Source: Methylobacter sp. S3L5C (GTDB lineage: Bacteria; Pseudomonadota; Gammaproteobacteria; Methylococcales; Methylomonadaceae). From it: a stretch of DNA of 64,000 nucleotides. The notes below the pieces were generated by a model, which made no database searches, was not told where the DNA came from, and was given only the letters and a program-made list of their open reading frames with translations. A program made the translations under genes and the position numbers. Positions within the stretch are counted from its first letter, which is position 1. Every line of letters begins with the position of its first letter. The DNA lies in NCBI RefSeq assembly GCF_022788635.1, contig NZ_CP076024.1, forward strand, positions 3,821,503 through 3,885,502. The letters run 5' to 3'. Below are positions 17,859 to 29,406 of this stretch, piece after piece.

Positions 17859-20018
17859 ATGACTAAAAGCACTGTTCCTGGAGTTGCAGGCTACAAGCAA
17901 CTGAAAAAATTGCGTACCGCATTGGCGATTTATCAGGGTTTACAACTATTACCCACTCTGCTGCAAGAGGCTGAAGGAACAGTATCGCATGATCAAACAA
18001 AGCGCGTTACTTATCTGACGGAACTTTTTTCGCGCATTCACCGGGAAATTTTTCAGGATTGGAAAGAACAACCTACTGTTTGCCATCGCCCAGGCACTAT
18101 GCTTGATGCGGATAAAAGAAAAGAATTTCGTGAAACCATAGAATGCCTGGTTTTAGATGACGACGGGAATCTGGATACGGCAATTTTTGATAATAATGGC
18201 TTCGTTATCAAAACGGAAGATATAGCTGAAAGACTGGCTACTTTTTACCAAAAAATGCGCGGTGTAAGACCCTTCACTTATGGAAACAGATTAACACTTG
18301 ATTTGTTTTTAACCATGCTGGGTAAATTGCCGGCAATCAAAAGTGTTTATGAACAGGGCATAGATTTCAGACGAATTGAAGCCTGTGACGCGGCCGCCTT
18401 GCATAATCCTGATAGTACCCTCAGAGAAATCACACAAGCCTTCGAACATGCACTTGATCCGACCCGCTGTAAAAGCCTGCAAAATAAAGCCAACGCTTAT
18501 GGAAAATGGCCGGAAAACAAGAAATTTGTCTATGGCATTCCTTTTTTGTCACATACAACAAAAACCGGAATAGAATGCCTGGTTGCGGTAAACGGCGGTC
18601 TGATACCGATGGATAGCATTAAAAAAGAATACTTTATCGCTGGCAAGCATTTTGCTGATTACCCGCTCTGTGCTGCCGAAAACATGATTGGTTATCTCGC
18701 AGGTACAGAAGCCGTACGACACTCTGGAAACTATGAAATTGACGGCATCAGCATGGGTGAAGATGGAGCTGCGCCGCTGTTTTGTCTTGATATTAACATG
18801 TTAACCGGATTACGTTCTCCCGGCCATACAGAAGTTTTACAACTACTTAAGCAATGCGAAGGCGATAAAGCCCTGATATTTAATTTAGCGAAAAATGAAG
18901 CGCTTAAAGACAAAATGATAACCGCAGCCAATGGTGATTTACGTTTAGAGCGAGCCGTTGAAATAGCCTATGAGCGACTAAGTAAAATTATAAAAAAACT
19001 CGATGAAGCGAAAGACAAGCTCTTTAAAGGCAAGATTGCTGATACAAATCCTACGTTGTTTATGGCAATGGGAGGGGCTGGATCAGGAAAAACAGCTGTT
19101 GAAGAAATTGCACAAATACAGTGCAGAGATAATTTTGTTATTGCTTCATTGGATGAGTTTCGTAAAAAAAGCGACCTGTACAAAATACTCACTGCCGCCA
19201 GCCATCATAGTGACGATTATGTTTATGTAGAACCTTTTGCGAACAGACTACGTGATTTGGTTGCCGATCATGCCAAAAAAAATAATATCAATATTCTCTA
19301 TGATGGCACCGGTATTCCCTACCAACCACGCTACTCGAACATAATCAACCAATTTAAAGAATACGGTTTTCATACCCAAATAACGGCCGTAGACGCTTTT
19401 GTTATTAAACCTCAAGGCCGTGAAAATGAATTAATAAGATCCAACGTTATAACCAGCGTAAAAGAACGTTTTGAAACAACCGCTCGCGCACTGCCTTGGG
19501 TGGTTACAGTAGATAAACATATTCGCGCGCCCCGGTCATTTTTGAACGCATTGGAACATGAAGACCTGGACAAGATATCACTGTTTGCCAATGACAGCGA
19601 AAAAGACCGGCATTATCTCGTCGCCGAAAGCTTTCCTTTTTCCGTCCAGGATATCAAGGCGCTCCAGAAACACCAAATAGCAGGTACATTAATGACGTAC
19701 CTGAAACAACTAATCAGGAACCGTGAAGACTCTATTTTAAAAAATCTGGCTCAAGGTGATGAAAATCTGCTTGAAGCACTCATCAATAGAAATACCGTAT
19801 TTACCGAAAATAACGTGGCTTTTCAAATTTACCCGGGGAAAAATCGCCATCGCGTACTGGTGATTTATAACACACGTCGCATGGTTGACTTTGTTGAAAA
19901 AAGACAATTAAACCCTAATGCTTCAGGCGAAGAAGGCTTGTTGCATAAACCTGAATCCCTTGCCTTTCATGTGGATCCTTATACCAAGGATCCCTGGATG
20001 ACCCGGCTTCAGGATTAA
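17859..20018 (+). CDS. Large protein with a C-terminal zeta-toxin-like kinase domain
   Basis: The frame is open from 17805; the ATG at 17859 has GGAAGG about 8 bases upstream and gives 719 residues. The N-terminal 390 residues are unrecognised. Then comes a P-loop, MAMGGAGSGKTAVEEIA (about residue 400), followed by FVIASLDEFRKKSDLY and ILYDGTGIPYQPRY, the order of elements in zeta-toxin/PezT kinases (Walker A, substrate-binding Asp, conserved GTG segment). Classical zeta toxins are about 270 residues and sit beside an epsilon antitoxin; none is present here. The long N-terminal part may be autoinhibitory or may supply a separate activity (inference). The gene is alone between an exported-protein pair and a convergent VOC gene. 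Confidence 0.65.
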   Translation: MTKSTVPGVAGYKQLKKLRTALAIYQGLQLLPTLLQEAEGTVSHDQTKRVTYLTELFSRIHREIFQDWKEQPTVCHRPGTMLDADKRKEFRETIECLVLDDDGNLDTAIFDNNGFVIKTEDIAERLATFYQKMRGVRPFTYGNRLTLDLFLTMLGKLPAIKSVYEQGIDFRRIEACDAAALHNPDSTLREITQAFEHALDPTRCKSLQNKANAYGKWPENKKFVYGIPFLSHTTKTGIECLVAVNGGLIPMDSIKKEYFIAGKHFADYPLCAAENMIGYLAGTEAVRHSGNYEIDGISMGEDGAAPLFCLDINMLTGLRSPGHTEVLQLLKQCEGDKALIFNLAKNEALKDKMITAANGDLRLERAVEIAYERLSKIIKKLDEAKDKLFKGKIADTNPTLFMAMGGAGSGKTAVEEIAQIQCRDNFVIASLDEFRKKSDLYKILTAASHHSDDYVYVEPFANRLRDLVADHAKKNNINILYDGTGIPYQPRYSNIINQFKEYGFHTQITAVDAFVIKPQGRENELIRSNVITSVKERFETTARALPWVVTVDKHIRAPRSFLNALEHEDLDKISLFANDSEKDRHYLVAESFPFSVQDIKALQKHQIAGTLMTYLKQLIRNREDSILKNLAQGDENLLEALINRNTVFTENNVAFQIYPGKNRHRVLVIYNTRRMVDFVEKRQLNPNASGEEGLLHKPESLAFHVDPYTKDPWMTRLQD

Positions 20019-20053
20019 TTAATCCTGCATAAAGAATGGCAGAGAGAGATAAT

Positions 20054-20428
20054 TTATACTTGCTCAATAATTTCTACGGTATTACCATCTGGATCCCGGC
20101 AAAAAAGTGCTTTTCGTCCCGAAATACTCATCGTATAAATAATACCTGCTTTTTTCAATGCATCTTGAATGGGCTTTAGTGCCAAGGCATTCAAAGCAAC
20201 ATGACGATCACGTCCACCATGTTCAGGCCGTCCCTTTATCGGGTCTGGATTTTGTAACTGAAGTAAATGAATTTGCTGAGCACCCAGTTGAAACCATGCA
20301 CCAGGAAACCCTAAATCCGGCCTGTCAACTTGCTGTAAATCTAAAACTTTACAGTAAAATACCAGCGAAATATCTAAATCGGCAACAATAAAACTGGCGT
20401 GGTTCAGGGAAAGTATGTTCGTTGACAT
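20054..20428 (-). CDS. VOC family protein (glyoxalase/dioxygenase fold)
   Basis: The 124-residue product shows two beta-alpha-beta modules of the vicinal oxygen chelate fold: LNHASFIVADLDISLVFYCK at the N-terminus with a metal-ligand His, RDRHVALNAL in the middle and LFCRDPDGNTVEIIEQ at the C-terminus with the ligand Glu. It resembles small glyoxalase-like proteins whose substrates are undefined. It is transcribed alone and ends 35 bp from the convergent zeta-kinase gene. Confidence 0.8.
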   Translation of the reverse strand: MSTNILSLNHASFIVADLDISLVFYCKVLDLQQVDRPDLGFPGAWFQLGAQQIHLLQLQNPDPIKGRPEHGGRDRHVALNALALKPIQDALKKAGIIYTMSISGRKALFCRDPDGNTVEIIEQV

Positions 20429-20587
20429 TAATTGAATGATTTATCTTTTTATAGGTAAGAAATTATACCGTCTCAGACTTGATTGTAAATTACATTTTGA
20501 CTGCAAAATGCTGCGCATAAGGCCACTATCGATAATTAACCTTACTCAATACAGACAGCCTTTAATGTAGCGGCAACATAAATAACC

Positions 20588-21460
20588 TTAATCAGGAGCG
20601 GGAACTACCTCTACAACCACGTTCATCATGGGCGACTGCGGGTTATCGGTTGCCGTGGCTATAAACGAACCGGAGACAGGTGGTACTGATTCGGGATGGC
20701 GACTCACAGCCACAGTGATATGATGATTACCAACCAGCAAACCCGAGGTTGAATCAAAGCCTTTCCAACCGGCACCGGGCAGATAAACTTCTGACCAAGC
20801 ATGAGTTGCACCCTGCCCCTGAGGAAGTGTTGGTGAATATAAATAACCGCTCACAAAACGCGCTGCCAAGCCCAGATAATGGCAAGCTTCAATGAACAGA
20901 GTTGCAAAGTCGCGGCAGGACCCGGTACGCTTTGCCAACGTCGTTGCCGGTGTTTGAACTCCGGGTTCCTCGCGCTGCTGGTAAGTGAACCCGGTGGCAA
21001 TGGCTTTATTGATCCATTCAAGCAGAATATAGGTTTCTACAACTTGGCCAGTGCTCCAAAATTGTCGCAACCATGTATCTAATATTGCATGATCTTGATC
21101 AAAGATCACTGACAGATAAGGGCTTAAATCAATACGTTCTGCAACATCGTATTGAAAAGGAAAAAAAACCGCATGCTCCGCTACCAGAAAATCCAACGGT
21201 TGATTATCATAATGCTGAATAACAACACAACTACTGATAGAAAGCTGGTTAGTTGGCTCAAGAAAAGTTGCCAATGCTACAGGATTGTCGTACACATCCC
21301 GCTGCCATTGCAATTGATGGGCAGGAGAAATAGTTAACTCGGCTGATTCAATACGAACATCATGGCCTTCTCGAGGACGTAACAGTAATTTATGCGGCAA
21401 TAAGGTTACCGCTTGAGCATATTCGTAAGTGGTTACGTGCTTTATTTGCAGACGGCGCAT
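20588..21460 (-). CDS. Transglutaminase-like cysteine protease family protein
   Basis: The 290-residue product has an N-terminal beta-rich domain (MRRLQIKHVTTYEYAQAV, LRPREGHDVRI) and a transglutaminase core with the catalytic Cys in RTGSCRDFATLF (about residue 182), His in GATHAWSEVYLPGAGW (about 220) and Asp in GFDSTSG. This layout matches the bacterial transglutaminase-like family often found with alpha-E and circularly permuted ATP-grasp proteins; those partners are absent here. No signal peptide is seen, so it is probably cytoplasmic. Confidence 0.85.
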   Translation of the reverse strand: MRRLQIKHVTTYEYAQAVTLLPHKLLLRPREGHDVRIESAELTISPAHQLQWQRDVYDNPVALATFLEPTNQLSISSCVVIQHYDNQPLDFLVAEHAVFFPFQYDVAERIDLSPYLSVIFDQDHAILDTWLRQFWSTGQVVETYILLEWINKAIATGFTYQQREEPGVQTPATTLAKRTGSCRDFATLFIEACHYLGLAARFVSGYLYSPTLPQGQGATHAWSEVYLPGAGWKGFDSTSGLLVGNHHITVAVSRHPESVPPVSGSFIATATDNPQSPMMNVVVEVVPAPD

Positions 21461-21806
21461 TTATACAACTCCAATAATAAATAATTTGGTTATTTTTGAT
21501 ATGCATTTTGCCACAATATTCCAAACTACGTAATTTATTACCATCGAGAGTATGAAAAAACTCCCTTACAATGACGTCATGACCGACTTTTTTCAGTGTA
21601 AAAGATTATTGATCATTTTGATGAATAATATTTCCATGCCAGCCATGAAAGCCTGTTAAGAAATATCAATAAAGTAAACGGAGAGTTGCGCTTTTCAGCA
21701 AAATCAGGATAGGGATTTAAGTTGGACAACAATTATTAAAAATTGACCATAAAAATAGCCCGGTAATTTTCCTGCCGGGCTATTTTTTGTACCGAAATAA
21801 CGGGTG
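21461..21806. other. Intergenic region with a strong terminator
   Basis: Apart from the terminator hairpin at 21751-21787, no gene or structured element is evident in these 346 bp between two minus-strand genes. Confidence 0.5.
21751..21787 (-). terminator. Rho-independent terminator of the Lpp-like lipoprotein gene
   Basis: A 13-bp A/T-flanked GC stem (AAAAATAGCCCGG with CCGGGCTATTTTT) encloses a 10-base loop. It starts 20 bp past the lipoprotein stop at 21807. A/T runs on both sides make it able to work in either direction. Confidence 0.9.
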
Positions 21807-22085
21807 TTATTTCATCATGGATCGTTTAAACTTTCTGTCTAATTTGTTATTGGCATCTTGAGATAATTGTGCGGCCCGATTAGCCGCTGTCTCTGCCGAT
21901 TCTGCTTTGGTAGCGGCATCAGCAGAGGTAGCTTGTGCGTTCGCCGCATCAGCTGATGCCTGTTTAACAGAAGTATCCAGACCATCTACCTGTGACTGTA
22001 AATTTTCAACGTCGGAAGTCGTTGCACAAGCTCCAAGTAGACTGAAAGCCAAACCAATCATTGCTAATTTCATTACTTTTTTCAT
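21807..22085 (-). CDS. Lpp-like alanine-zipper lipoprotein
   Basis: The 92-residue product has a lipoprotein signal (MKKVMKLAMIGLAFSLLGAC, lipobox LGAC, Cys at residue 20) followed by a short linker and an Ala-rich helical repeat (DAANAQATSADAATKAESAE) typical of Lpp/OprI proteins. The tail ends KLDRKFKRSMMK; a terminal Lys, which Lpp uses for peptidoglycan attachment, is present. It likely trimerises in the outer membrane and may tether it to the cell wall. It is a single-gene unit with its own terminator. Confidence 0.85.
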   Translation of the reverse strand: MKKVMKLAMIGLAFSLLGACATTSDVENLQSQVDGLDTSVKQASADAANAQATSADAATKAESAETAANRAAQLSQDANNKLDRKFKRSMMK

Positions 22086-23269
<1,184 letters not shown>

Positions 23270-23592
23270 AATGTTCCGAGAAATAGAATTAGCAGATTTT
23301 AAATTCTGTCATTTAAAAGCTGTTATAAATTTTCAGAAACTAAATTTCTAAACACATCGCTGTAAATCCACACAGATAACACCCCTTCAAGGGATCGTAT
23401 CTGTTGACATCAAAATTATTTATCCGCGAATCTCTCAATAATTTTTACCTTGGATTTTGTTGGTATCTCTGCAACTGCTATCTGGAGAGCCTAAAGTAAC
23501 TACTTTTGACGATCCAGAGAGCTACTCCAGATTCGATTCTATCTTCTGCCACCCATGGCTACGTAATCCCTGTGATTGGTGGTAAATATTTT
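23270..23592. other. Intergenic region with a dispersed palindrome
   Basis: It lies between the convergent ferredoxin and thrC genes. It holds one copy of the dispersed palindrome (23373-23403). No clear terminator with a T-run was found and no gene is seen. Confidence 0.5.
23373..23403 (+). repeat. Dispersed imperfect palindrome, copy 2
   Basis: CAGATAACACCCCTTC followed by AAGGGATCGTATCTG. It is nearly identical to the copy at 31769-31800. The arms AGATAnnA/TATCT and CCCTT/AAGGG can pair into a short hairpin. Confidence 0.6.
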
Positions 23593-24672
23593 TTACAAAC
23601 AATCCAAAATTGCCCGTTTAACAGCATCCAGACTGGCATCAATGGTTACCGGCTTGGCATCGGCGCATTGTTGCATGGCAATTTCAGGATCTTTAATACC
23701 GTTACCGGTTAAAGTACAAACAATTTTGCTGCCTTCAGGGATTTTTCCGGAGACTATATCTTGCAAGGCACCCGCTAATGAAGCCGCTGATGCCGGCTCA
23801 CAAAACACACCTTCATATTGCGACAACATTTTTTGTGCCGCCAAAATTTGTTCATCACTAAATTTATCAAACCAACCACCAGACTCTTTTTGGGCAGCCC
23901 AGGCAAAATCCCAGGATTGTGGATGACCGATGCGTATCGCCGTAGCGACAGTTTCAGGATTATCAATCATCATGCCTGCCACGAAAGGCGCAGCACCAGC
24001 AGCTTGATAGCCACACATAATAGGGCGATTACCGCAAACACGATCAGTTGCATATTCGTTATAGCCTTTCCAATAGGCAGTAATATTACCGGCATTACCA
24101 ACGGGCAGACAGTGATAATCAGGAGCAAAACCCAGTTCATCAACAATTTCAAAAGCGGCAGTTTTTTGGCCTTCAATTCTGAACGGATTAATAGAGTTAA
24201 CAATAGTAACAGGAGCATGGTTAGCCACTGCTTTAACCAGTGCCATACCTTTATCAAAATTACCGTTAATCTGAATGATAGTCGCGTTGTACATTAAAGT
24301 TTGCGCCAGCTTGCCCAGAGCAATTTTACCTTCGGGTATCAATACAAAGGCTTTAATGCCTGCCCGTGCCGCGTAGGCAGCAGCAGAAGCTGAGGTATTA
24401 CCGGTTGAAGCACAGATAATGGCTTCACTACCGTCTTCTACGGCCTTGGTAACAGCCATGGTCATACCACGGTCTTTAAATGAGCCGGTTGGATTTAAGC
24501 CTTCAAACTTGACATAAATTTCAACGTCTTTGCCTATCATTCGGGGGATGTTTTGCAATTGAATCAGCGGCGTTCTGCCTTCATTCAAACTGATAATACG
24601 CGTTGTTGCACTGACCGGCAGGCGGTCTCTGTAACGCTCAATTAATCCTGTGTAATGTTTTTGTGTTGTCAT
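23593..24672 (-). CDS. thrC: Threonine synthase
   Basis: The 359-residue product is a fold-type II PLP enzyme. The cofactor lysine lies in NPTGSFKDRGMTMAV (about residue 65), the phosphate-binding loop is SVGNAGN-like (LPVGNAGNITAYW, about 185), and STGNTSASAAAYA is near 92. The short length matches the class of bacterial threonine synthase related to archaeal and plant enzymes rather than E. coli ThrC. It converts O-phosphohomoserine to threonine. It lies 9 bp downstream of hom, so the two form a threonine operon. Confidence 0.93.
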   Translation of the reverse strand: MTTQKHYTGLIERYRDRLPVSATTRIISLNEGRTPLIQLQNIPRMIGKDVEIYVKFEGLNPTGSFKDRGMTMAVTKAVEDGSEAIICASTGNTSASAAAYAARAGIKAFVLIPEGKIALGKLAQTLMYNATIIQINGNFDKGMALVKAVANHAPVTIVNSINPFRIEGQKTAAFEIVDELGFAPDYHCLPVGNAGNITAYWKGYNEYATDRVCGNRPIMCGYQAAGAAPFVAGMMIDNPETVATAIRIGHPQSWDFAWAAQKESGGWFDKFSDEQILAAQKMLSQYEGVFCEPASAASLAGALQDIVSGKIPEGSKIVCTLTGNGIKDPEIAMQQCADAKPVTIDASLDAVKRAILDCL

Positions 24673-24681
24673 GATGTTTAT

Positions 24682-25992
24682 TTATTTTAAAGTTTCCAGG
24701 CGAATGCGATTAACTTTTCCGGTAACGGTTTGCAGCGCTTCAATTTTAGCAATCGCTGCATTCATTTCTTTTTCCAGCGTAATTTGCGTCAGCAAAATAA
24801 TCGGTATGGCAGTTTCATCACCTACCGGTTCTTTTTGGATGATGGCTTCAATACTGATGTGATGATCTGCCAATATTCTGGTGACGTCAGCCAGTACACC
24901 CGGTTTATCTTCTGCATTCAGGCGTAAGTAATACGACGTTTTAAAGCGCTCGGAGGACAAGATCGGAATATCGGCCAATGAATCTGCCTGAAAAGCCAGA
25001 TGCGGCACGCGGTTTTCAGGATCACTGGTTAACGCTCTGACGACATCAATAACATCGGCAACAACGGCTGAGGCAGTCGGTTCTGCACCAGCGCCTGCGC
25101 CATAATAAAGAGTCGCACCAACGGCATCACCTTTAACCAACACGGCATTCATCACACCATTGACGTTGGCTATCAATCGGCGCTCGGGAATTAAGGTGGG
25201 ATGCACTCTTAATTCAATGCCTTCAGAGGTTTTTCTGGCAATACCTAAATGTTTGATTCGATAACCCAATTGTTCAGCGTACTCGACATCAAGACGGGTA
25301 ATTTGGGTAATACCTTCGGTATAAACTTGATCAAATTGTAAAGGGATACCAAAAGCTATTGAGGCCAAGATAGTCAATTTATGTCCGGCATCAATACCTT
25401 CGACATCAAACGTTGGATCAGCTTCCGCATAACCTAGCGCTTGCGCTTCAGCCAGTACGTCATCAAAATCCCGTCCTTTATCGCGCATTTCGGTCAGAAT
25501 AAAATTACCGGTGCCATTAATTATACCTGCCAGCCATTCAATTTGATTACCGCTCAAGCCTTCACGTATGGCTTTGATGATGGGAATACCGCCGGCAACG
25601 GCAGCTTCAAAAGCGACGATAACACCTTTTTCACTGGCTTTGGCAAAAATTTCATTACCGTGTAAAGCGATCAGCGACTTATTGGCCGTGACAACGTACT
25701 TACCATTTTCTATGGCTTTTAAGACCATTTCTTTAACAAGCCCTGCACCACCGATCAATTCCAGAACGATGTCAATTTCTGGATCGTTAATAATATCCAT
25801 AGGATCAGTGCTTAAAATAATGCCTTGGGTATCACAAATCCGTTCCTTGCTTAAATCTTTTGCAGAAGCTCGGGTAACAACTATTTCCCGACCCGCACGG
25901 CGGGCGATTTCTGCCGCATTACGTTTTAATACATTGACTGTACCACCACCGACAGTACCCAGTCCTAATACACCTACTTTTACCGGTTTCAA
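24682..25992 (-). CDS. hom: Homoserine dehydrogenase
   Basis: The 436-residue product has an N-terminal nucleotide-binding fold (VGVLGLGTVGGGTVNVL), the conserved AFEAAVAGGIPIIKA and GIINGTGNFILTEM of the substrate domain, and a C-terminal ACT domain (YLRLNAEDKPGVLADVTRIL), which usually allows feedback control by threonine. It reduces aspartate semialdehyde to homoserine. Its order with thrC directly downstream fits one threonine-biosynthesis transcript; alaC lies 67 bp upstream in the same direction. Confidence 0.95.
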   Translation of the reverse strand: MKPVKVGVLGLGTVGGGTVNVLKRNAAEIARRAGREIVVTRASAKDLSKERICDTQGIILSTDPMDIINDPEIDIVLELIGGAGLVKEMVLKAIENGKYVVTANKSLIALHGNEIFAKASEKGVIVAFEAAVAGGIPIIKAIREGLSGNQIEWLAGIINGTGNFILTEMRDKGRDFDDVLAEAQALGYAEADPTFDVEGIDAGHKLTILASIAFGIPLQFDQVYTEGITQITRLDVEYAEQLGYRIKHLGIARKTSEGIELRVHPTLIPERRLIANVNGVMNAVLVKGDAVGATLYYGAGAGAEPTASAVVADVIDVVRALTSDPENRVPHLAFQADSLADIPILSSERFKTSYYLRLNAEDKPGVLADVTRILADHHISIEAIIQKEPVGDETAIPIILLTQITLEKEMNAAIAKIEALQTVTGKVNRIRLETLK

Positions 25993-26059
25993 ATTAAGCT
26001 CCAGTTAAAAAATCGTTCACGTTCCAATTGAATGGGGCAATTTTATCGCCCTTAAGGTT

Positions 26060-27256
26060 TTACTTGGCTACCTGTTTAATACCGTCTTTTTTCATCATAA
26101 GGCGGATACCTCGCACTGCCTGACGTGTCCGGTGTTCATTCTCGATTAAACCAAAACGGACATGATCATCTCCGTACTGACCAAAACCAATTCCTGGGGA
26201 AACCGCCACTTTTGCTTCTGCCAGTAATTTTTTACAAAATTCCAGCGACCCCATAGCTTGATAAGCTTCCGGAATTTTTGCCCAGACAAACATGGTGGCT
26301 TTAGGTTTTTGAACAGGCCAGCCGGCAGCATTTAAACCCTCGCATAACACATCGCGTCTTTTTCTATAGATCTCGGCGATTTCCTTGACACAGTCTTGTG
26401 GGCCTTCCAGGGCAGCAATGGCAGCGATTTGAATCGGCGTAAACGTACCATAATCCAGATAGGATTTAATCTTGGCCAACGCAGTAACCAGCTCTTTGTT
26501 ACCACACATAAAACCCACGCGCCAACCAGGCATGTTATAACTTTTAGACATGGAGAAAAATTCTACGGCAATGTCTTTCGCGCCTTCAACCTGAAGAATG
26601 GAGGGCGCTACATAACCATCAAAAACAATATCCGCATAGGCAATATCCTGTACTACCCAGATATGATGCTCTTTAGCCACGGCGATAATCTTTTCAAAAA
26701 AATCCAGATCCACACATTCAGTGGTAGGATTTCCCGGAAAATTAAGAATTAACATTTTGGGTTTGGGCCATGAATCAACAATGGCTTTTTGCAACTCTTC
26801 AAAAAAATCGCCGCCCGGAATCATTGGCACATGCCGTAAATCTGCGCCAGCAATTACTACCCCATAAGGATGTATGGGATAAGCCGGATTAGGTACCAGC
26901 ACAACATCACCAGGCCCCAGTGTTGCCAAAGCCAAATGCGCCAAACCTTCTTTGGAACCAATGGTGACAATCGCTTCGGTTTCAGGATCCAGGTCGACAT
27001 CAAAACGGATTTTATACCAATTACAGATAGCCTTTCTTAAACGGGGAATCCCTTTGGAAACTGAGTAACGATGCGTATCAGTTCGCAGCGTTGCTTCAAC
27101 CATTTTATCAACAATATGTTTAGGCGTTGGCTGATCGGGATTACCCATGCCAAAATCAATAATATCCTCTCCCGCCGCTCGGGCTTTAGCTTTTAGCTCG
27201 TTAACAATGTTAAAAACGTAAGGGGGTAAACGACTTATTCTATGAAATTCTTCCAT
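26060..27256 (-). CDS. alaC: Alanine aminotransferase of the AlaC type
   Basis: The 398-residue product is a class I PLP aminotransferase: [44 protein letters not shown]-lysine motif [15 protein letters not shown] (about residue 238) and the substrate-binding arginine near the C-terminus ([18 protein letters not shown]). AlaC makes alanine from pyruvate and glutamate. Genes for this enzyme often precede hom-thrC in gammaproteobacteria, as here. Confidence 0.88.
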   Translation of the reverse strand: MEEFHRISRLPPYVFNIVNELKAKARAAGEDIIDFGMGNPDQPTPKHIVDKMVEATLRTDTHRYSVSKGIPRLRKAICNWYKIRFDVDLDPETEAIVTIGSKEGLAHLALATLGPGDVVLVPNPAYPIHPYGVVIAGADLRHVPMIPGGDFFEELQKAIVDSWPKPKMLILNFPGNPTTECVDLDFFEKIIAVAKEHHIWVVQDIAYADIVFDGYVAPSILQVEGAKDIAVEFFSMSKSYNMPGWRVGFMCGNKELVTALAKIKSYLDYGTFTPIQIAAIAALEGPQDCVKEIAEIYRKRRDVLCEGLNAAGWPVQKPKATMFVWAKIPEAYQAMGSLEFCKKLLAEAKVAVSPGIGFGQYGDDHVRFGLIENEHRTRQAVRGIRLMMKKDGIKQVAK

Positions 27257-27455
27257 TAACAGCTCTTGAGCGACCCGGATATAAGTGGGATTAAAAAAAT
27301 ATAATGTCCTGCAAAATATTCAATGCTTTTAAGGTATTGAATGATTGGTAAAACATCACAAAAAAATTCTAAATTACGGTTATTAACACTTTATGGCAAA
27401 TAATCGCAATTATTTGCTGGTATAACAGCTTACTTTACAGCGATGATGTTCCTGT

Positions 27456-28226
27456 TTAGCACTTCAATAATAATGCTTGTTCTACGCGCATCAAATCCTG
27501 TTGGGTATCGACACCGGCTTCCGGGGTTTTTTCCACCACGTTAACGATGATTGCTTCGCCATGCCATAGTATTCTGAGTTGTTCCAGTGATTCAATCGAC
27601 TCCAATGGTGATGGCTCCCAGGAACAATAACGGTTTAAAAAATCGACTGTATAGGCATAAAGTCCGATGTGCCGAAGATATTGCCTGCCTTCTGACGGTT
27701 TTCCACCTGTCTGGGTAAAAGTTTCTCTTTCCCAGGGAATTGGCGCACGACTAAAATAAAGTGCGTAACCGGCTTTATTCAAGACCACTTTAACAGCATT
27801 TGGATTAAATATTTCTTCTGCATGACTGATTTTTGCAGCCAGCGTTGCTATACCTGCCAGTTTCTGCCCTGCTAATGCAACCGCTACTTCACGAATCATT
27901 GAGGGTGGAATCAGTGGTTCATCACCTTGCAAATTTACGATAATTTCATCACCTGCCCAACCGCATTGCTGTGCGACTTCAGCGATTCTTTCCGTACCAC
28001 TTTGATGATCAGGACGCGTCATTACGACATTAATGCCTAAATCGTAAACAGCTTGAAAAATTCGTTGATCATCAGTAGCGACGACAATTTCTTCCGCACC
28101 AGCTTCCTGCGCCCGCTCACAGACATGAGCAATCATGGCTTTACCGGCAATAGCCAATAACGGTTTACCCGGTAATCTGGTTGAGGCGTATCGTGCCGGA
28201 ATAACGACTTTAAAGCACAGATTCAT
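27456..28226 (-). CDS. kdsB: 3-deoxy-manno-octulosonate cytidylyltransferase
   Basis: The 256-residue product opens with the CMP-Kdo synthetase signature [16 protein letters not shown] and carries [17 protein letters not shown] and [11 protein letters not shown]. It activates Kdo with CTP for lipid A core assembly. It is the last gene of the tight exbB-exbD-lpxK-trm112-kdsB run, and its start overlaps the Trm112 stop by 4 bp. The following 200 bp to alaC are non-coding. Confidence 0.95.
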   Translation of the reverse strand: MNLCFKVVIPARYASTRLPGKPLLAIAGKAMIAHVCERAQEAGAEEIVVATDDQRIFQAVYDLGINVVMTRPDHQSGTERIAEVAQQCGWAGDEIIVNLQGDEPLIPPSMIREVAVALAGQKLAGIATLAAKISHAEEIFNPNAVKVVLNKAGYALYFSRAPIPWERETFTQTGGKPSEGRQYLRHIGLYAYTVDFLNRYCSWEPSPLESIESLEQLRILWHGEAIIVNVVEKTPEAGVDTQQDLMRVEQALLLKC

Positions 28227-28417
28227 TTATATAATGCATCAGTTTCTTCGCTACTTAACTCGCGGGCTTCATCCTCAAGCATCACAGGGATGTCATCGCG
28301 AACAGGAAAAGCCAGGCGATCAGCCCGGCAGATTAATTCTGCTCTAGGCTTATCATAAATCAGTGGGCTCTTGCATAAAGGACACACCAAAATATCAAGT
28401 AATTTTCTATCTATCAT
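28223..28417 (-). CDS. Trm112 family protein (YcaR-like)
   Basis: The 64-residue product starts [19 protein letters not shown], with the CxxC pair of the Trm112/YcaR family, and continues [20 protein letters not shown]. Family members are small zinc-ribbon proteins found between lpxK and kdsB in many Proteobacteria. Overlaps of 4 bp on both sides show translational coupling. Its exact role in lipid A supply is unknown. Confidence 0.9.
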   Translation of the reverse strand: MIDRKLLDILVCPLCKSPLIYDKPRAELICRADRLAFPVRDDIPVMLEDEARELSSEETDALYK

Positions 28418-29406
28418 ACTTTTCTCTTAAGTAAATTTAATAATTGTTCTGAAAAAACAGTATCAGGAACGGCTTTTACTGGAAGATACCAATGCTGTAA
28501 TCCTGCAAATTCTGTGCATTTTACCGCATCTTTTTCGGTCATTAACACCGGTTTATTGTCGCCAAAGTCAATATCGTGACGCTGAAAGGAATAATGATCG
28601 GGAAAACTATGAGTTGCACAAATCAATCCCGCCACTTCAAGCTGCTTAAAAAAGCGCTCAGGATTACCAATCCCTGCTAATGCATGGCACTCAACGGCAT
28701 TAAATTCTGGTAACGGTTTTTGCTCTCCGGTCACTACATTAACCAATGTTTGGCCAACGAGTTGCATGGAAAACTCATGATCTTCGTATTTTTCGCCATT
28801 GACGATAACAAAATCGACACGTTGTAATCTTTCTATCGGTTCACGTAAAGGCCCAGCAGGTAAACAGTGCCCGTTACCAAAACGTCTTTCCCCATCAATG
28901 ACCGCAATTTCGATAGTTCTGTTTAAGGCATAATGCTGTAGACCATCATCGGATAAAATAACATTACAATCGGCTTGCGAAAGCAGCATTTTTGCAGCCT
29001 CTACCCGTAATGGCCCTACAGCCATAGGGCAACCGGTTTGTGTAGCGATTAATAAGGCTTCATCACCCACTTGATTGGCATCGCTGTCAGCAGTAACCGG
29101 TTGTGGCCATGATTGTGCCTGTCCACCGTAACCGCGACTGATAATGCCGGGGTTAAATCCTGAATCTTTAAGAAACCGTGCCAACCAAATAACTAACGGC
29201 GTTTTGCCGGTGCCACCGACAGTAATATTACCGACGACAATAACCGGAACCGGTAAGGTATATGATTTCAATACACCCAAGCGATATAAAAATCTTCTGA
29301 ACTTCACCGCATCGCTGAATAAAAAACCAAAAAGCGATAACCACACCCCCAGAAAATGGTCTTTATACCAAATATCTGCCGCCCAGCGCGTTAACGTTTT
29401 TTTCAT
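28414..29406 (-). CDS. lpxK: Tetraacyldisaccharide 4'-kinase
   Basis: The 330-residue product has the LpxK Walker [19 protein letters not shown] (about residue 56), ISRGYGGQ and the DDGLQH motif (about residue 165). It phosphorylates the lipid A precursor disaccharide at the inner membrane. The N-terminal hydrophobic stretch [13 protein letters not shown] fits membrane attachment. It lies in a five-gene operon with 4-bp overlaps to exbD and the Trm112 gene. Confidence 0.95.
   Translation of the reverse strand: MKKTLTRWAADIWYKDHFLGVWLSLFGFLFSDAVKFRRFLYRLGVLKSYTLPVPVIVVGNITVGGTGKTPLVIWLARFLKDSGFNPGIISRGYGGQAQSWPQPVTADSDANQVGDEALLIATQTGCPMAVGPLRVEAAKMLLSQADCNVILSDDGLQHYALNRTIEIAVIDGERRFGNGHCLPAGPLREPIERLQRVDFVIVNGEKYEDHEFSMQLVGQTLVNVVTGEQKPLPEFNAVECHALAGIGNPERFFKQLEVAGLICATHSFPDHYSFQRHDIDFGDNKPVLMTEKDAVKCTEFAGLQHWYLPVKAVPDTVFSEQLLNLLKRKV

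Noticed and set aside
17859-20018. Classical epsilon-zeta toxin-antitoxin pair
   Set aside because: No small antitoxin gene adjoins the kinase gene and its size is far from that of known zeta toxins.
23270-27455. Threonine or alanine leader/riboswitch ahead of alaC, hom or thrC
   Set aside because: No leader peptide with repeated Thr/Ile codons and no known riboswitch fold was seen in the gaps.
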